Notes: generated by a model from the letters alone, not told the origin. A stretch of DNA of 64,000 bases from Rugosibacter aromaticivorans (GCF_000934545.1 NZ_CP010554.1:2852001-2916000), one strand, 5' to 3'. Positions 34,054 to 44,313 are shown, numbered from the stretch's first letter. A program made the numbers and translations.

Positions 34054-34821
34054 TCAGTAAATAGAATGGGTTTCAATATAGTCGAGAACGGTGTCAGGCA
34101 CCAAATGGCGCACACTCAGACCCTGCGCCAACCGCTGGCGAATCATGGTCGCTGAAATGGCTAGCGGGGTAATGGTAAAAGGCACAATGCGGCCGGCAGG
34201 TGCCGAAGAAATATCGGCCGGGCGACCAAACCGCTCAGTCAACACGTCGGCAAGATGCACTTCCACCCTGTCTACCGTATCATCGGCGCCGAGCATTTGC
34301 GGCTTTTTTTCGGCATCTGTCGTGATTGTATTGTCCGACTGACGCGCCAGGGCGGTGGCCGGCAGCAGTGCCGCAGGTTGCCCTGGCCGTGTGGCAACAC
34401 CAATGTGCGCCAAGTGAAGCAGCTCTTGCCAGCGATGCCACGCGGGTAGTCGGGCAAAAGCATCTGCGCCCATGAGTAACACCAAGGGGCGCGCTGCGCC
34501 ATGTTGCGCACGCAACCGCTCGAGTGTGGTGACGGTATAACTGGGGCTGCGCGTGACGACTTCGGTAGCATCCAGCGCAAACCCGGACACGCCAGCAAGC
34601 ACGCGCGCTACCATGGCCAAACGTTGCTGCGGGCTAGCCTGTGGTGCCTCGCGTAACGGGGGGTTGCCTGCCGGGACAAACACTACGCTGGTGAGTAAAA
34701 GCGCTTCACGTGCCTCTATGGCCAAGCGCAGATGCGCTATGTGCAGTGGATCAAACGTGCCACCAAAGACACCCAGCGCACCCTGCACAGCTGGCGTGGC
34801 TAGCACTCGTGACTCATTCAT
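34054..34821 (-). CDS. nadD: Nicotinate-nucleotide adenylyltransferase, enlarged
   Basis: 255 residues from the ATG at 34821, which overlaps the upstream stop by 8 bases (an ATG at 34848 is possible). It adenylates nicotinate mononucleotide in NAD synthesis. Motifs: GVFGGTFDPLHIAHLRLA, LLMGADAFARLPAWHRW, and C-terminal ISATMIRQRLAQGLSVRHLVPDTV. It is about 35-50 residues longer than usual. The extra segment (LARQSDNTITTDAEKKPQ.. to ..DVLTERFG) coincides with a degenerate copy of the dispersed element at 34275-34313. Confidence 0.95.
   Translation of the reverse strand: MNESRVLATPAVQGALGVFGGTFDPLHIAHLRLAIEAREALLLTSVVFVPAGNPPLREAPQASPQQRLAMVARVLAGVSGFALDATEVVTRSPSYTVTTLERLRAQHGAARPLVLLMGADAFARLPAWHRWQELLHLAHIGVATRPGQPAALLPATALARQSDNTITTDAEKKPQMLGADDTVDRVEVHLADVLTERFGRPADISSAPAGRIVPFTITPLAISATMIRQRLAQGLSVRHLVPDTVLDYIETHSIY
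34275..34313 (+). repeat. Possible degenerate dispersed element inside nadD
   Basis: CCGTATCATCGGCGCCGA, then ten extra bases, then CTTTTTTT and CGG. The left half resembles the rsmB copy (CCGTATCACCAGCGCCGA) and the right half keeps the T run. It lies in a stretch of nadD that is not usual for the family. Low confidence. Confidence 0.3.
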
Positions 34822-35572
34822 CGGCCACGACAGACTCACTAAAGACATCGCGGTATGAAATATAAATACTCGAGACGAGTATGGGCCCCAACAGCAACAC
34901 CAAGGCCAGCCGTGCCAGCATAGCCAGAACCCCGGCCATTGACGGCAAAAGCAGGCCGGCGATTACGATCACCGCCCCGGGCAGAACGACGCCTACGCCC
35001 AAAATGACCAATCCATACACCGTGAAAGCTCGCCAGTTACGCCAACTGGCGACAAAACTGAAGAACAAGGCTTTGAGCGCCGTCATACCGTTCCAGGCAG
35101 TGAGCAGTGGCGCAAACCAGAAGGCCATCACGACGGGGCTGGCTAAAAGCAAAAACAGGCCAAGATGGCTAATCACATCTGAAAGTTGTTCTGCGGCTTT
35201 GCTTTGGTCAGGGTTCAATTCGATCATCAGGGGTTGACTTGCGAGTAGCAAAATAACCGAACCCAGCAGGTGCAACCCGCCTAACCTCAGCAAGTTGATA
35301 CGCTGTGCCTCTAGACCAGAGATCAAAATGTCTTGCGTCAATGGCTGATCGTGATCCAACGCGCGGCACGCGTTGCCGAGTAGTGCGGTTAATGTCGGTA
35401 ATACTAAAGGCAGTAAAAACGGGCCAACGAAGGGGATCAGGTTAACGACCAGCACCACGAAAAAATACACCAGGGTGATACCCGTCATCTGGCGCGGATA
35501 GCGGCGCAAGAGTCGCCAACCAGCCACTAGCCAAAGTAGACCATGACGTGCAGGCAAGGTGCGGACATTCAT
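34814..35572 (-). CDS. BPSS1780-family membrane protein
   Basis: 252 residues, five or six membrane helices. The N-terminus [20 protein letters not shown] followed by [28 protein letters not shown] fits the betaproteobacterial BPSS1780 family, which has no known function. The gene overlaps ttcA by 4 bases (ATGA) and nadD by 8 bases, so it is translated in a coupled run, ttcA to nadD. Confidence 0.88.
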   Translation of the reverse strand: MNVRTLPARHGLLWLVAGWRLLRRYPRQMTGITLVYFFVVLVVNLIPFVGPFLLPLVLPTLTALLGNACRALDHDQPLTQDILISGLEAQRINLLRLGGLHLLGSVILLLASQPLMIELNPDQSKAAEQLSDVISHLGLFLLLASPVVMAFWFAPLLTAWNGMTALKALFFSFVASWRNWRAFTVYGLVILGVGVVLPGAVIVIAGLLLPSMAGVLAMLARLALVLLLGPILVSSIYISYRDVFSESVVADE

Positions 35573-36477
35573 CGTTCGTCTTTCAGGGCAAAGTTGATCG
35601 CTTGTGGGGCGGGCGCTGGAAACCCCGGCGGATCAAAGGCGCGATCGCCTTCAGGGTTAGGCACACCGGTGATGGTGAGATCGGCAAAATTAAACAGTTT
35701 TGCATCCAGCAAATGCGAGGGCACCACGTTCGACAGACTGCGAAAAAGCGTTTCGATGCGTCCGGGAAACTGCTTTTCCCAGTCGCTCAGCATGCGTTTG
35801 ACCAGCTGGCGTTGCAGATTGGGTTGCGAACCGCACAAATCACACGGAATAATTGGAAACTCGCGCAGCGCAGCCCATGCTTCCAGATCACTTTCCCGGC
35901 AATAGGCCAGCGGACGTATCACCATGTGACAGCCATCGTCCGAGACCAGTTTGGGCGGCATGGATTTTAATTTTCCGCCAAAGAACAGATTTAAAAACAG
36001 GGTCTGCAAAATATCATCACGGTGGTGGCCAAGGGCGATTTTTGTCGCACCCAACTCGTCGGCGACGCGGTACAAGACCCCCCGACGCAGACGCGAACAC
36101 AGCGAGCAGGTGGTTTTTCCCTCAGGGATGACGCGTTTGACGATGCTATAGGTATCTTCGTTTTCGATATGAAAGGGAATGCCTAGCCCCGTCAGATATC
36201 GCGGCAATACGTCGGCAGGAAAACCCGGTTGTTTCTGATCAAGATTGACCGCGATGATTTCAAAATCAATCGGCGCATGCTCACGTAAATGGAGCAGCAT
36301 ATCGAGCATGGCATAAGAATCTTTGCCACCGGATAGGCAAACCATCACCCGATCGCCCGCTGCGATCATGTTGAAATCAGCAATCGCCTGGCCGGTGTTG
36401 CGGCGGAGTCGCTTGGCCAGCTTGTTGGCTTCAAAAGCCGGTTTGTTTGCCTGCCGTGCTGTTAGAGGAATATTCAT
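35569..36477 (-). CDS. ttcA: tRNA 2-thiocytidine(32) synthetase
   Basis: 302 residues. It thiolates C32 of certain tRNAs using ATP and an iron-sulfur cluster. The PP-loop is [16 protein letters not shown] (about 40-56). The cluster ligands are in [13 protein letters not shown] and the later [12 protein letters not shown], both C-x2-C. Full length, with typical [13 protein letters not shown] and NVVPSHLLD segments. Confidence 0.97.
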   Translation of the reverse strand: MNIPLTARQANKPAFEANKLAKRLRRNTGQAIADFNMIAAGDRVMVCLSGGKDSYAMLDMLLHLREHAPIDFEIIAVNLDQKQPGFPADVLPRYLTGLGIPFHIENEDTYSIVKRVIPEGKTTCSLCSRLRRGVLYRVADELGATKIALGHHRDDILQTLFLNLFFGGKLKSMPPKLVSDDGCHMVIRPLAYCRESDLEAWAALREFPIIPCDLCGSQPNLQRQLVKRMLSDWEKQFPGRIETLFRSLSNVVPSHLLDAKLFNFADLTITGVPNPEGDRAFDPPGFPAPAPQAINFALKDER

Positions 36478-36485
36478 TTCCCGCC

Positions 36486-37259
36486 TTATAAGTGGGCGCT
36501 TCTGCCGCCATCCACCGTGATGACTTGCCCGGTCATATAGGGGGCGTCAAAAACAAGAAATCTCACCGCACGGGCAATATCAGTTGCCGAACCTACCCGT
36601 TTAAGCAAGGTGTGCTCGATGATGGCCTGTCGTTCATCAGATGGAAAATCACTCGCGTTTTCTGGCCAGTCAACGGCACCAGGTGCCACCGCATTAACCC
36701 GCACCTGCGGGCCGAGTTCGATGGCCAGTGCGCGCGTCAAACCCAGCAAACCTGCTTTGGCAGCGCAGTACAGCGCATACCCTTTGAGTGGCCGCTCGGC
36801 ATGAACATCCGTCAAATTGACAATGCATCCCCCGTGCAGCACGAGCTGTGGCGCCGCCGCTTGCGCGAGAAACAGCGGTGCCTTGAGATTCGTGCCGATG
36901 AGATCATCCCACGCTGCCGTATCCGTAGCGCCGACTTTTGTGGGATAAAACGACGAGGCATTATTCACGAGCCCATCCAGCCGTCCAAAGTAATCGACCA
37001 CCGCAGTTACCAGTCCGGGTAATGCGCCCATATCGCGCAGATCAGCAGCAAATGCAGCGGCTGACTCTGGCCGCAGTGCGTTTAGCGATGCCTTCAGTGC
37101 CAGCGCTTCTGAGGTGGAGGTGTGATAGTGAATCGCGACATCGGCACCTGCCGCATGCAGTATCCGCACGATCTCGGCGCCGACACGGCGGGCCGCGCCG
37201 GTGACTAGGATGACACGCGGGATGCCATGCGCAGGGAGGGAGGGTTTATCTGAGTTCAT
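36486..37259 (-). CDS. Pteridine reductase-type short-chain dehydrogenase (FolM-like)
   Basis: 257 residues from the ATG at 37259, overlapping tcdA by 4 bases. The NADPH motif is [15 protein letters not shown]. Instead of the usual catalytic Ser the sequence has [21 protein letters not shown], the Asp-x10-Tyr-x3-Lys arrangement of pteridine reductases such as PTR1 and FolM. It probably reduces dihydromonapterin or dihydrofolate. A dispersed-element copy covers [13 protein letters not shown] (36907-36945) without obvious damage. Confidence 0.87.
   Translation of the reverse strand: MNSDKPSLPAHGIPRVILVTGAARRVGAEIVRILHAAGADVAIHYHTSTSEALALKASLNALRPESAAAFAADLRDMGALPGLVTAVVDYFGRLDGLVNNASSFYPTKVGATDTAAWDDLIGTNLKAPLFLAQAAAPQLVLHGGCIVNLTDVHAERPLKGYALYCAAKAGLLGLTRALAIELGPQVRVNAVAPGAVDWPENASDFPSDERQAIIEHTLLKRVGSATDIARAVRFLVFDAPYMTGQVITVDGGRSAHL
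36907..36945 (+). repeat. Dispersed element, copy 4 (inside folM-like gene)
   Basis: CCGTATCCGT then AGCGCCGACTTTT, flanked by six-base arms TCCCAC (36907-36912) and GTGGGA (36940-36945). The arm sequence differs completely from other copies yet is still complementary. Confidence 0.7.
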
Positions 37260-38134
37260 CGTGTTGGCAGTATACCGGCCAACACACGCGCTGCCGCAGC
37301 AAAGCCAAAACCCGCAGTGACTGCAACAGAAGATCCATAGCCCGCGCAGGCAAGGCCAGCACTGCCATCCAAGCCGGCACGGTCGTCGTCCGTTGCGCAA
37401 ACATTTGTACCCGAAGCATCCACCCTAATGGGTACCCTGGCAGGGCGCCGTATTTGTTCTGGTGAAAAAACACATTCCACGCCAAACTGCTTTTTTGGAT
37501 CACGCGAAAAGTTATACAGCTTGCGCAGCCGTGCACGTACTTTCGATGCCAAAACATCTTGCGTTGTACGCGACAAATCCACCACCTGTATTTGTGTGGG
37601 GTCAAGCCGCCCTCCCGCGCCGCCCGTGGTCAGGATGCGTATGCCTCGGTGGCGGCAATGCGCAATCAGCGCGGCTTTGGCGCGCACGTTATCAATGGCA
37701 TCAATGACAGCATCGCACGCTGGAATAAGATCAGCCACGTTCGTCTCATTGATAAATTCTTCGATAGTCACCACCTGACAGGCCGGATTGATTCCCCCAA
37801 TGCGCGCAGCCATCGCCAGTACCTTGGCAGCGCCCAGGGTAGCTTCTAGCGCATGAATCTGACGATTGATGTTTGAAGCCGCGATGTGATCAAGATCAAT
37901 CAGCGTGATGCGCCCCACCCCTGAACGGGCCAGCGCTTCAGCCGCCCATGAACCCACGCCGCCAATCCCCACCACCACGACGTGAGACGCCGTAGCGCGG
38001 GCCAGAGCACCGACGCCATACAAGCGATCAATGCCCGCGAATCGTCGGGCATGATCACCCCTGTCTACAGCGGACAGAGGATTACTTGATGAAACAAGCG
38101 GTGAAATAAGCGATGAAAAAAGCAGGGAAGGCAT
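37256..38134 (-). CDS. tcdA: tRNA threonylcarbamoyladenosine dehydratase
   Basis: 292 residues from the ATG at 38134 (AGGA six bases upstream). It is an E1-like ThiF-fold enzyme that cyclises t6A37 in tRNAs. Motifs: RRFAGIDRLYG, HVVVVGIGGVGSWAAEALARSG (ATP binding), DLDHIAASNINRQIHAL and DAVIDAIDNVRAKAALI. The C-terminal hydrophobic GFGFAAAARVLAGI is also typical. It ends within the start of the folM-like gene (ATGA overlap). Confidence 0.94.
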   Translation of the reverse strand: MPSLLFSSLISPLVSSSNPLSAVDRGDHARRFAGIDRLYGVGALARATASHVVVVGIGGVGSWAAEALARSGVGRITLIDLDHIAASNINRQIHALEATLGAAKVLAMAARIGGINPACQVVTIEEFINETNVADLIPACDAVIDAIDNVRAKAALIAHCRHRGIRILTTGGAGGRLDPTQIQVVDLSRTTQDVLASKVRARLRKLYNFSRDPKKQFGVECVFSPEQIRRPARVPIRVDASGTNVCATDDDRAGLDGSAGLACAGYGSSVAVTAGFGFAAAARVLAGILPTR

Positions 38135-38206
38135 AAGGTGTCCTGTAGTCTGAACGGATGACGAGTCATCCTGCAAGAGCGCCTTCCCTGGGTTGCTGGC
38201 AGGTTT

Positions 38207-38398
38207 TTATCTGCCCAGCTTTTTAGCGCTAACACCGCCAATGCCAAAATGAGCCTTTGGCATTTCCTGAATAATCACCCGGACGGTTTCTGGCTTGACC
38301 TCCAGGCTGTGGCATATGGCATCGGTCACTTCGGCAATCAGACGCTCTTTTTTTGCATCGTCACGCCCTTCCATGAGGTGAATCTGCACGATAGGCAT
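38207..38398 (-). CDS. dmpI: 2-Hydroxymuconate (4-oxalocrotonate) tautomerase
   Basis: 63 residues, beginning MPIVQIHLMEGR, so removal of Met exposes the catalytic Pro1; Arg12 is present and the C-terminal IQEMPKAHFGIGG is typical. It interconverts the enol and keto forms of 4-oxalocrotonate. AGGAGG sits eight bases ahead of the start. It is the last gene of the meta-cleavage operon. Confidence 0.95.
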   Translation of the reverse strand: MPIVQIHLMEGRDDAKKERLIAEVTDAICHSLEVKPETVRVIIQEMPKAHFGIGGVSAKKLGR

Positions 38399-38412
38399 TT
38401 GATCTCTCCTCC

Positions 38413-39201
38413 TTATACGAAACGCAGCGAAATGCTGCCCATACCCTGCACACGTAGCGTAATCGCATCGCCTGCCTTGACGACTACCGCCTCGGTGATG
38501 CCGCCTGAAAGAATCAGCGAACCAGCCGGAATTTCTTCGCCGCGCGCGCCCAGATGATTCGCCAGCATGGCAATGGCAGCAGCGGGATGGTTAAGCACCG
38601 CAGCACCGGCACCAAAGGCAACGGGTTCACCATTTTTTTCCAGCACGATGCCGACGGTGCGCATATCGACATCCGCAGGGGATTTGATCATGCCGCCGAC
38701 CACATAACGCGCCGCCGAGGTGTTATCTGCAATCACGCTTTTCAGGTCAAACTTGAAATCGCGGTAGCGCGAATCAATCACTTCAATGCCGGGCAAAACA
38801 AAGTCTGTTGCCGCCAGCACGGCTGCGATATGGCAACCTGGTCCACGCAACGGTGCTTTGGTGACGAACGCAATTTCAGGCTCTACCTTGGGATGAATCA
38901 ATTCGGAGGTCTTTACTTCACCACCGTCCAAGATACAGCCGTAATCTGTAATAAAGCCAAACACTGGCATCGACACACCCATCTGTTTCATTTTGGCATG
39001 CGATGTCAGCCCAGCTTTAAAGCCGGTGATTTTGTTTCCCCGTGCAATTTTTCTTTGCTTGATGGCCTCTTGGATGGCATACGCATCCTCGAAATCCATA
39101 TCCGGGTATTCCTCGGTTATTTTCAGCGTATCGCGTGCTTCCAGCTCACAATTTTCGAGGTGTTCTGCCAGCTTGGCAATGATAGCTTTATCCAGTTTCA
39201 T
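38413..39201 (-). CDS. dmpH: 4-Oxalocrotonate decarboxylase
   Basis: 262 residues from the ATG at 39201 (GGAGAAAA upstream). A member of the fumarylacetoacetase-like hydratase/decarboxylase family. The sequence LIHPKVEPEIAFVTKAPLRGPG carries the metal ligands, and VIDSRYRDFKFDLKSVIADNTSAARYVVGG distinguishes the decarboxylase from the related hydratase DmpE. It converts 4-oxalocrotonate to 2-oxopent-4-enoate, usually in complex with DmpE. Confidence 0.93.
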   Translation of the reverse strand: MKLDKAIIAKLAEHLENCELEARDTLKITEEYPDMDFEDAYAIQEAIKQRKIARGNKITGFKAGLTSHAKMKQMGVSMPVFGFITDYGCILDGGEVKTSELIHPKVEPEIAFVTKAPLRGPGCHIAAVLAATDFVLPGIEVIDSRYRDFKFDLKSVIADNTSAARYVVGGMIKSPADVDMRTVGIVLEKNGEPVAFGAGAAVLNHPAAAIAMLANHLGARGEEIPAGSLILSGGITEAVVVKAGDAITLRVQGMGSISLRFV

Positions 39202-39217
39202 GCAATTTTCTCCGTAT

Positions 39218-40276
39218 TCAAGCGGCTTTGGCTGCATGGACCTTGTCTGCAGTCTGCATCTTGAGCTTGGCTAGCGTCATGGCAGTATCTTCAATCATAT
39301 CTTCCTGCCCGCCGACCATGCCGCGCCGACCCAATTCAACCAACAAATCGCGAGAGGGAATGCCATATTTCGCACCCGCGCGCTTGGCAAACAGCAAGAA
39401 AGAGCCGTACACTCCGGCATAGCCCAAAGTGAGTGCATCACGGTCAATGCGAATCGGGAAGTCCATCAAGGGCACGACCAGATCGTCGGCCACATCCTGA
39501 ATTTTCCAGACATCAACGCCAGTTTCAATGCCCATGCGATCACATACGGCGATGAGCACTTCGATTGGCGTGTTGCCAGCGCCGGCACCCAAGCCTGCGC
39601 TCGCCGCATCAATACGATTCGCACCGCATTCCACCGCCGCGATGGAATTGGCGATGCCCATCGCCATGTTGTGATGGCCGTGAAAACCAAGCTCGGTTTC
39701 AGGTTTGAGGGCAACGCGCACAGCAGAGATTCTGGCCTTGACATCATCCGGCAGCATGTAGCCTGCGGAGTCAGTGATGTAGATGCAGTTTGCGCCATAA
39801 CTTTCCATGAGCTTGGCTTGTGTCACCAGGCCTTCGGGCGTATTCATGTGCGCCATCATCAAAAAACCCACGGTATCCATGTTCAGCTTGCGCGCGAGCA
39901 TGATGTGCTGTTCAGACACATCTGCTTCGGTACAGTGTGTCGCAACGCGAATAGTGTTCACACCAAGATCGTGCGCCATGCGCAGGTGATCGACAGTACC
40001 AATGCCTGGCAATAACAGCGCCGAGATCTTGGCTTTTTTCATCAAGGGAATCACCGCGCCGAGATATTCTTCGTCAGTATGGAGTGGAAAACCATAATTT
40101 ACCGAAGAGCCGCCCAGGCCATCACCGTGAGTGACTTCGATCAGGGGAACACCCGCTTCATCCAGCGCACTGGCAATTGACCGCATTTGATCGAGTGTCA
40201 TTTGATGACGCTTGGGGTGCATGCCATCACGCAAGGTCATGTCATGCACAATGATTTTTTTGCCTTTTAGATCCAT
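39218..40276 (-). CDS. dmpG: 4-Hydroxy-2-oxovalerate aldolase
   Basis: 352 residues. It splits 4-hydroxy-2-oxovalerate into pyruvate and acetaldehyde, which is channelled to DmpF. The N-terminal [15 protein letters not shown] has the catalytic Arg-Asp pair; the metal ligands are in [13 protein letters not shown] and the communicating domain is C-terminal. AAGGAG precedes the start. Spacing to dmpF is 11 bases. Confidence 0.97.
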   Translation of the reverse strand: MDLKGKKIIVHDMTLRDGMHPKRHQMTLDQMRSIASALDEAGVPLIEVTHGDGLGGSSVNYGFPLHTDEEYLGAVIPLMKKAKISALLLPGIGTVDHLRMAHDLGVNTIRVATHCTEADVSEQHIMLARKLNMDTVGFLMMAHMNTPEGLVTQAKLMESYGANCIYITDSAGYMLPDDVKARISAVRVALKPETELGFHGHHNMAMGIANSIAAVECGANRIDAASAGLGAGAGNTPIEVLIAVCDRMGIETGVDVWKIQDVADDLVVPLMDFPIRIDRDALTLGYAGVYGSFLLFAKRAGAKYGIPSRDLLVELGRRGMVGGQEDMIEDTAMTLAKLKMQTADKVHAAKAA

Positions 40277-40287
40277 GAGAGTTCTCC

Positions 40288-41211
40288 TTAGGCCGCCAAA
40301 GGTGCGGCAACGGGTTCAAGAACAAGCTTGCCGGCGATAATTTCTTCGGCAAACATTTCAGCAGTACGTGCAGCTGCGGCAGTCATGATGTCCAGATTGC
40401 CGGCGTACTTGGGCAGATAATCACCCAGGCCTTCCACTTCCATGTAAATCGAGACGCGATTGCCATCAAAAATCGGGCCATTAACCAGCCGGTAACCAGG
40501 CACATACTTCTGTACTTCTTTGATCATGTCGTGAATCGACGCCGTGATTTTTGCTTGATCGGGCTCGGTTTCGGTCAGACAGTGCACGGTGTCACGCATG
40601 ATGAGTGGCGGCTCAGCCGGATTGATGATGATGATGGCCTTGCCCTGTTTGGCGCCACCCACTTGTTCAATACCGCCTGCCGTGGTACGCGTGAATTCAT
40701 CAATGTTCTTGCGTGTACCGGGGCCTGCCGATTTGGATGAAACCGTGGCTACAATTTCGCCGTACTTCACGGGCTGCACGCGGGAAACAGCGGCCACCAG
40801 CGGGATCGTTGCCTGACCACCACAGGTGACCATATTCACATTCATTTCACGTTTGCCAAGGTGCTCTGCGAGGTTCACCGGCGGGATGCAATACGGACCG
40901 ATGGCAGCTGGCGTCAGGTCTATCATCATGACGCCAAGCGCATTCAGTTTGCGGCTGTTTTCCGCATGCACGTAAGCACTGGTGGCATCGAAAGCAATCT
41001 GGATATTGTCTGCCTTGACATGAGGCAACAGGCCATCCACACCATCGGCAGTAACCTTGATGCCCATTTCAGCAGCGCGCTTTAAGCCATCCGAGCTTGG
41101 ATCAATACCTACCATCCATACTGGCTCCAGCACAGGACTGCGCTTGAGTTTATACAGTAGATCGGTGCCGATATTGCCGGGGCCGATTAATGCACAACGG
41201 ATTTTTTTCAT
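40288..41211 (-). CDS. dmpF: Acetaldehyde dehydrogenase (acylating)
   Basis: 307 residues. It oxidises acetaldehyde with NAD and CoA to acetyl-CoA. The NAD-binding [17 protein letters not shown] and the catalytic Cys in [14 protein letters not shown] are clear. It forms a channelled complex with DmpG. A good AGGAG lies nine bases before the ATG. Confidence 0.97.
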   Translation of the reverse strand: MKKIRCALIGPGNIGTDLLYKLKRSPVLEPVWMVGIDPSSDGLKRAAEMGIKVTADGVDGLLPHVKADNIQIAFDATSAYVHAENSRKLNALGVMMIDLTPAAIGPYCIPPVNLAEHLGKREMNVNMVTCGGQATIPLVAAVSRVQPVKYGEIVATVSSKSAGPGTRKNIDEFTRTTAGGIEQVGGAKQGKAIIIINPAEPPLIMRDTVHCLTETEPDQAKITASIHDMIKEVQKYVPGYRLVNGPIFDGNRVSIYMEVEGLGDYLPKYAGNLDIMTAAAARTAEMFAEEIIAGKLVLEPVAAPLAA

Positions 41212-41259
41212 CTCGGTAACTCCTAAAAAAGGTAAATGGTAATACAGGCGAAGATAAGG

Positions 41260-42054
41260 TTAAATCAGACTACGAACAACGCCCCCTTCGGCATGAATCG
41301 CCGCGCCATTGGTTGCGGCAGATAGCGGGCTACACAGATAAGCGACGGTACTGGCAATTTCTGCAGGCTCAATCAACCGTTTGAGTATAGAGGTGGGCCG
41401 GGCAGAAGAAAAGAGTTGTTGCTCCATTTCGGTAAAGCTTAAATTTTTCTGCTTTGCCAAGTCGTCAAGATACTCAGCAACGCCTTCCGTGCGCGTCGGC
41501 CCTGGTAACAGGGCGTTAACCGTAACACGTGTTCCGGCACAGGTTTCGGCCAAACCACGTGACACAGAAAGCTGTGCCGATTTTGTCATGCCGTAATGCA
41601 CCATCTCAGCCGGCGGGCACACACCAGATTCGCTGGAAATGAAAATGATACGCCCCCAGTCACGGGTTTTCATTTGCGGCAAATAGTGACGCGCCAACCG
41701 CACGCCACTCATGACATTCACCTCGAAAAACCGAAACCATTCGCTATCATCAATCGCTTCAAACGGCACCGAGGCAAAAATGCCCAGGTTATTGACCAGA
41801 ACATCTACCTCGGGGCAAGCCGCCAGAAGCTGTGCAACCCCCGTAGCAGTCGATAAGTCCGCAGCAATGCCTCGCACTGCAGCCTGCGGGCAAGCGGCAC
41901 GCAAGCGCGCCAATGCGTCATCCACTCGCGGCTGCGTGCGGCCGTTGAGAATAACGTGCGCGCCTTCGGCCGCCAACGCACTGGCAATGGCAAAGCCAAT
42001 GCCGGCAGTAGAGCCGGTAACCAGTGCACGCTTGGCGTTAAGTTGTAAATCCAC
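41260..42054 (-). CDS. Short-chain dehydrogenase/reductase inside the meta-cleavage operon
   Basis: 264 residues from a GTG at 42054. Classical SDR features are ALVTGSTAGIGFAIASALA, the NNLGIFA motif (usual NNAG), a Ser in IFISSESG and the YGMTK catalytic pair. The substrate is unknown. SDRs are not a core part of the dmp lower pathway; its position between dmpE and dmpF suggests an accessory step, for example on a hydroxy-acid or a cis-dihydrodiol intermediate, or loose recruitment. Confidence 0.85.
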   Translation of the reverse strand: MDLQLNAKRALVTGSTAGIGFAIASALAAEGAHVILNGRTQPRVDDALARLRAACPQAAVRGIAADLSTATGVAQLLAACPEVDVLVNNLGIFASVPFEAIDDSEWFRFFEVNVMSGVRLARHYLPQMKTRDWGRIIFISSESGVCPPAEMVHYGMTKSAQLSVSRGLAETCAGTRVTVNALLPGPTRTEGVAEYLDDLAKQKNLSFTEMEQQLFSSARPTSILKRLIEPAEIASTVAYLCSPLSAATNGAAIHAEGGVVRSLI

Positions 42055-42065
42055 CCTGGGCTCGC

Positions 42066-42848
42066 TTAAACGAAGCGTACCGAACAGCCACCAATGCCGC
42101 CAATCGTGACACGGAAATTATCGCCCGCCTGAATGGGAAACATCGCGGCCAGCGAACCAGACAACACGATTTCACCTGCTTTGAGCGGGATGCCTAACGC
42201 TCCGAGCGTATTGGCCAGCCAGGCAATGGCATTCACTGGCGAAGCCATGGTCGCAGCCCCCGCACCGGTACCGACAATTTCGCCGTTCCTTTCAACCAAC
42301 ATACCGCAAGTCATCAGGTCAACCTTGCGCACATCAACCAGTTGATCACCCAGCACCATGACGCCGCACGATGCGTTATCCGCCACGGTATCCTGAACTT
42401 TGATTTTCCAGTCACGAATGCGTGAATCGACAATCTCGAAACAAGCGATCACGCCTTCTGTAGCCGCCAGAACATCTGCGCCAGTAACACCCGGGCCCAT
42501 CAAGTCTTTTTTCATGACAAACGCAATTTCGCCTTCCGCCTTAGGCTGGATCAGCGATTTGTACTCGATGGCTTCGCCTTCGTTGTAAATCATGTCATCA
42601 AGCAAAATGCCAAAATCAGGCTGATTCACGCCCAGCATGTTCATTACGACACGGCTGGTGACGCCAATTTTTTTGCCGACAATCCGCGCACCTTTTTCTA
42701 TCCGACGCCCCACCAAACGGCTCTGAATCTGATAGCCATCGTTGATGGTGATATCCGGGTAACGGTTGGTCAGAGGGTCAATCACTTGTCCCGTAATCAG
42801 TGCTTGATAAAGTTCATCGCCTAACCGCTGGATCGTTTGCTTGTCCAT
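42066..42848 (-). CDS. dmpE: 2-Oxopent-4-enoate hydratase
   Basis: 260 residues from the second ATG (42848), which has AAGGA six bases ahead; an ATG two codons earlier sits directly on that site. It hydrates 2-oxopent-4-enoate to 4-hydroxy-2-oxovalerate. Family features: GKKIGVTSRVVMNMLGVNQPDFG, LIQPKAEGEIAFVMKKDLMGPG with the metal-binding Glu pair, and DSRIRDWKIKVQDTVADNAS. It is paralogous to dmpH. Confidence 0.95.
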   Translation of the reverse strand: MDKQTIQRLGDELYQALITGQVIDPLTNRYPDITINDGYQIQSRLVGRRIEKGARIVGKKIGVTSRVVMNMLGVNQPDFGILLDDMIYNEGEAIEYKSLIQPKAEGEIAFVMKKDLMGPGVTGADVLAATEGVIACFEIVDSRIRDWKIKVQDTVADNASCGVMVLGDQLVDVRKVDLMTCGMLVERNGEIVGTGAGAATMASPVNAIAWLANTLGALGIPLKAGEIVLSGSLAAMFPIQAGDNFRVTIGGIGGCSVRFV

Positions 42849-42856
42849 AGTCATCC

Positions 42857-44313
42857 TTAAAGTTTGATGCAGATATTTTTAAGTTCTGTGTAAAACTCGA
42901 GCGAGTGAACACCACCCTCGCGGCCAATACCGGATTGTTTAGATCCACCGAATGGGGTGCGTAAATCACGCAGGAACCAGCTATTCACCCAGGCAATACC
43001 GACTTCCATTTTGGCCGCTACACGGTGTGCCCGAGAGATATTCTGCGTCCAGATCGCTGTTGCCAGGCCATAGTCATTGTCATTGGCACGCGCCAGCACC
43101 TCTTCTTCGCTATCAAAGGGCGCAATGTGGCAGCACGGGCCGAAGATTTCTTCTCTTTAACCACCGAGGCCGTTTCAGGTAATCCTGTCCAGATGGTCGG
43201 TTGTACCCAGCAACCATTCGCCAGATCGCCTGGCATACTGGGCGTGCCCCCGCCGGTAACAACCGTAGCACCTTCTTCCGCCGCCTTACGATAGTACGAC
43301 AACACTTTTTCCTGGTGTTCCTTGCTGATTAACGGCCCCATATTGGCAGCCTCATCTTCGGGACGACCCAGTTTCAGGCCTTCAGCACCTTTTTTCATGG
43401 CTGCGACAAACTTCTCAAAAATCGGCCGTTCGACATACACGCGCTCGGTGCCAAGACACACTTGGCCACAGTTGGCAAAAGCTGAACGCATCGTGCCTTC
43501 AATGGCCGCATCAAAATCGCAATCAGCAAACACAATGGCCGCATTTTTGCCGCCCATTTCCAGCGATACAGGGCGTGCGCCTTTTGCTGCCGCTTTCATG
43601 ATGACCTCGCCTGTGCGCGTCTCGCCGGTAAAGGTAATGGCATTAACGCCCGGATGGCCCGTCAGGAAAGCCCCGGCGGAGTTAGGTCCAAACCCGTTCA
43701 CCACGTTATAAACGCCTTTGGGCATACCCACCTTGTTCATCACTTCGCCCAGCAACAATGCCGTTTGCGGTGTTTCTTCAGAAGGCTTGACCACCACAGT
43801 ATTACCGCATGCCAACGCCGGGCCCACTTTCCAGGTCATCAGCAGCAAGGGAAGATTCCAAGGACACACCACACCCACCACACCCACAGGGGCACGATAA
43901 CCATAGTTGATCGCGCCCTTGCCATCGGGCGTGGCTGTTTCGAAAAACTCGGTCGGAACGTTTTTCACGACATCGGCAAACACCTTGAAATTGGCTGCGC
44001 CGCGCGGAATATCAATATGCCGGGCGAGACTGCGCGGCTTACCCGTATCGGCACATTCAGCGGCCAGAAAATCCTCGAACCGCGCATTGATCTCATTAGC
44101 CACTGCGTACAACAACTCAACGCGATCCACCACCGCCATCTGCCCCCACGGGCCATTGAGCGCTGCGCGCGCGGCCTTTACCGCCGCATCCACTTCAGCT
44201 TGGCCCGCTTCTGACACCTGCGCGATCACTGTATTGTCCAGCGGGGAGCGCTTCTCAAACCATTTTTCGGTGGCGACAAACTCGCCATTGATAAAGTTTT
44301 TTATCTGCTTCAC
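42857..44313 (-). pseudogene. dmpC: 2-Hydroxymuconic semialdehyde dehydrogenase, frameshifted
   Basis: The first 388 or so codons are a normal aldehyde dehydrogenase of the DmpC type, starting at a GTG at 44313 (MKQIKNFINGEF; AAAGGGA six bases upstream). The catalytic Cys is in SAFANCGQVCLG and the Glu in SLEMGGKNAAIVF. At 43149-43158 the expected VVKEEIFGP reads VVKEKKSSA because of two extra bases in an AAAGAGAAGAAA run. The rest of the enzyme, from GPCCHIAPF through GGSKQSGIGREGG to the stop at 42857, continues in another frame. As read, the product is truncated with a wrong 45-residue tail and lacks the oligomerisation end. This is a real mutation or a sequencing error. The gene would feed the dmp operon by oxidising the ring-cleavage product. 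Confidence 0.9.
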
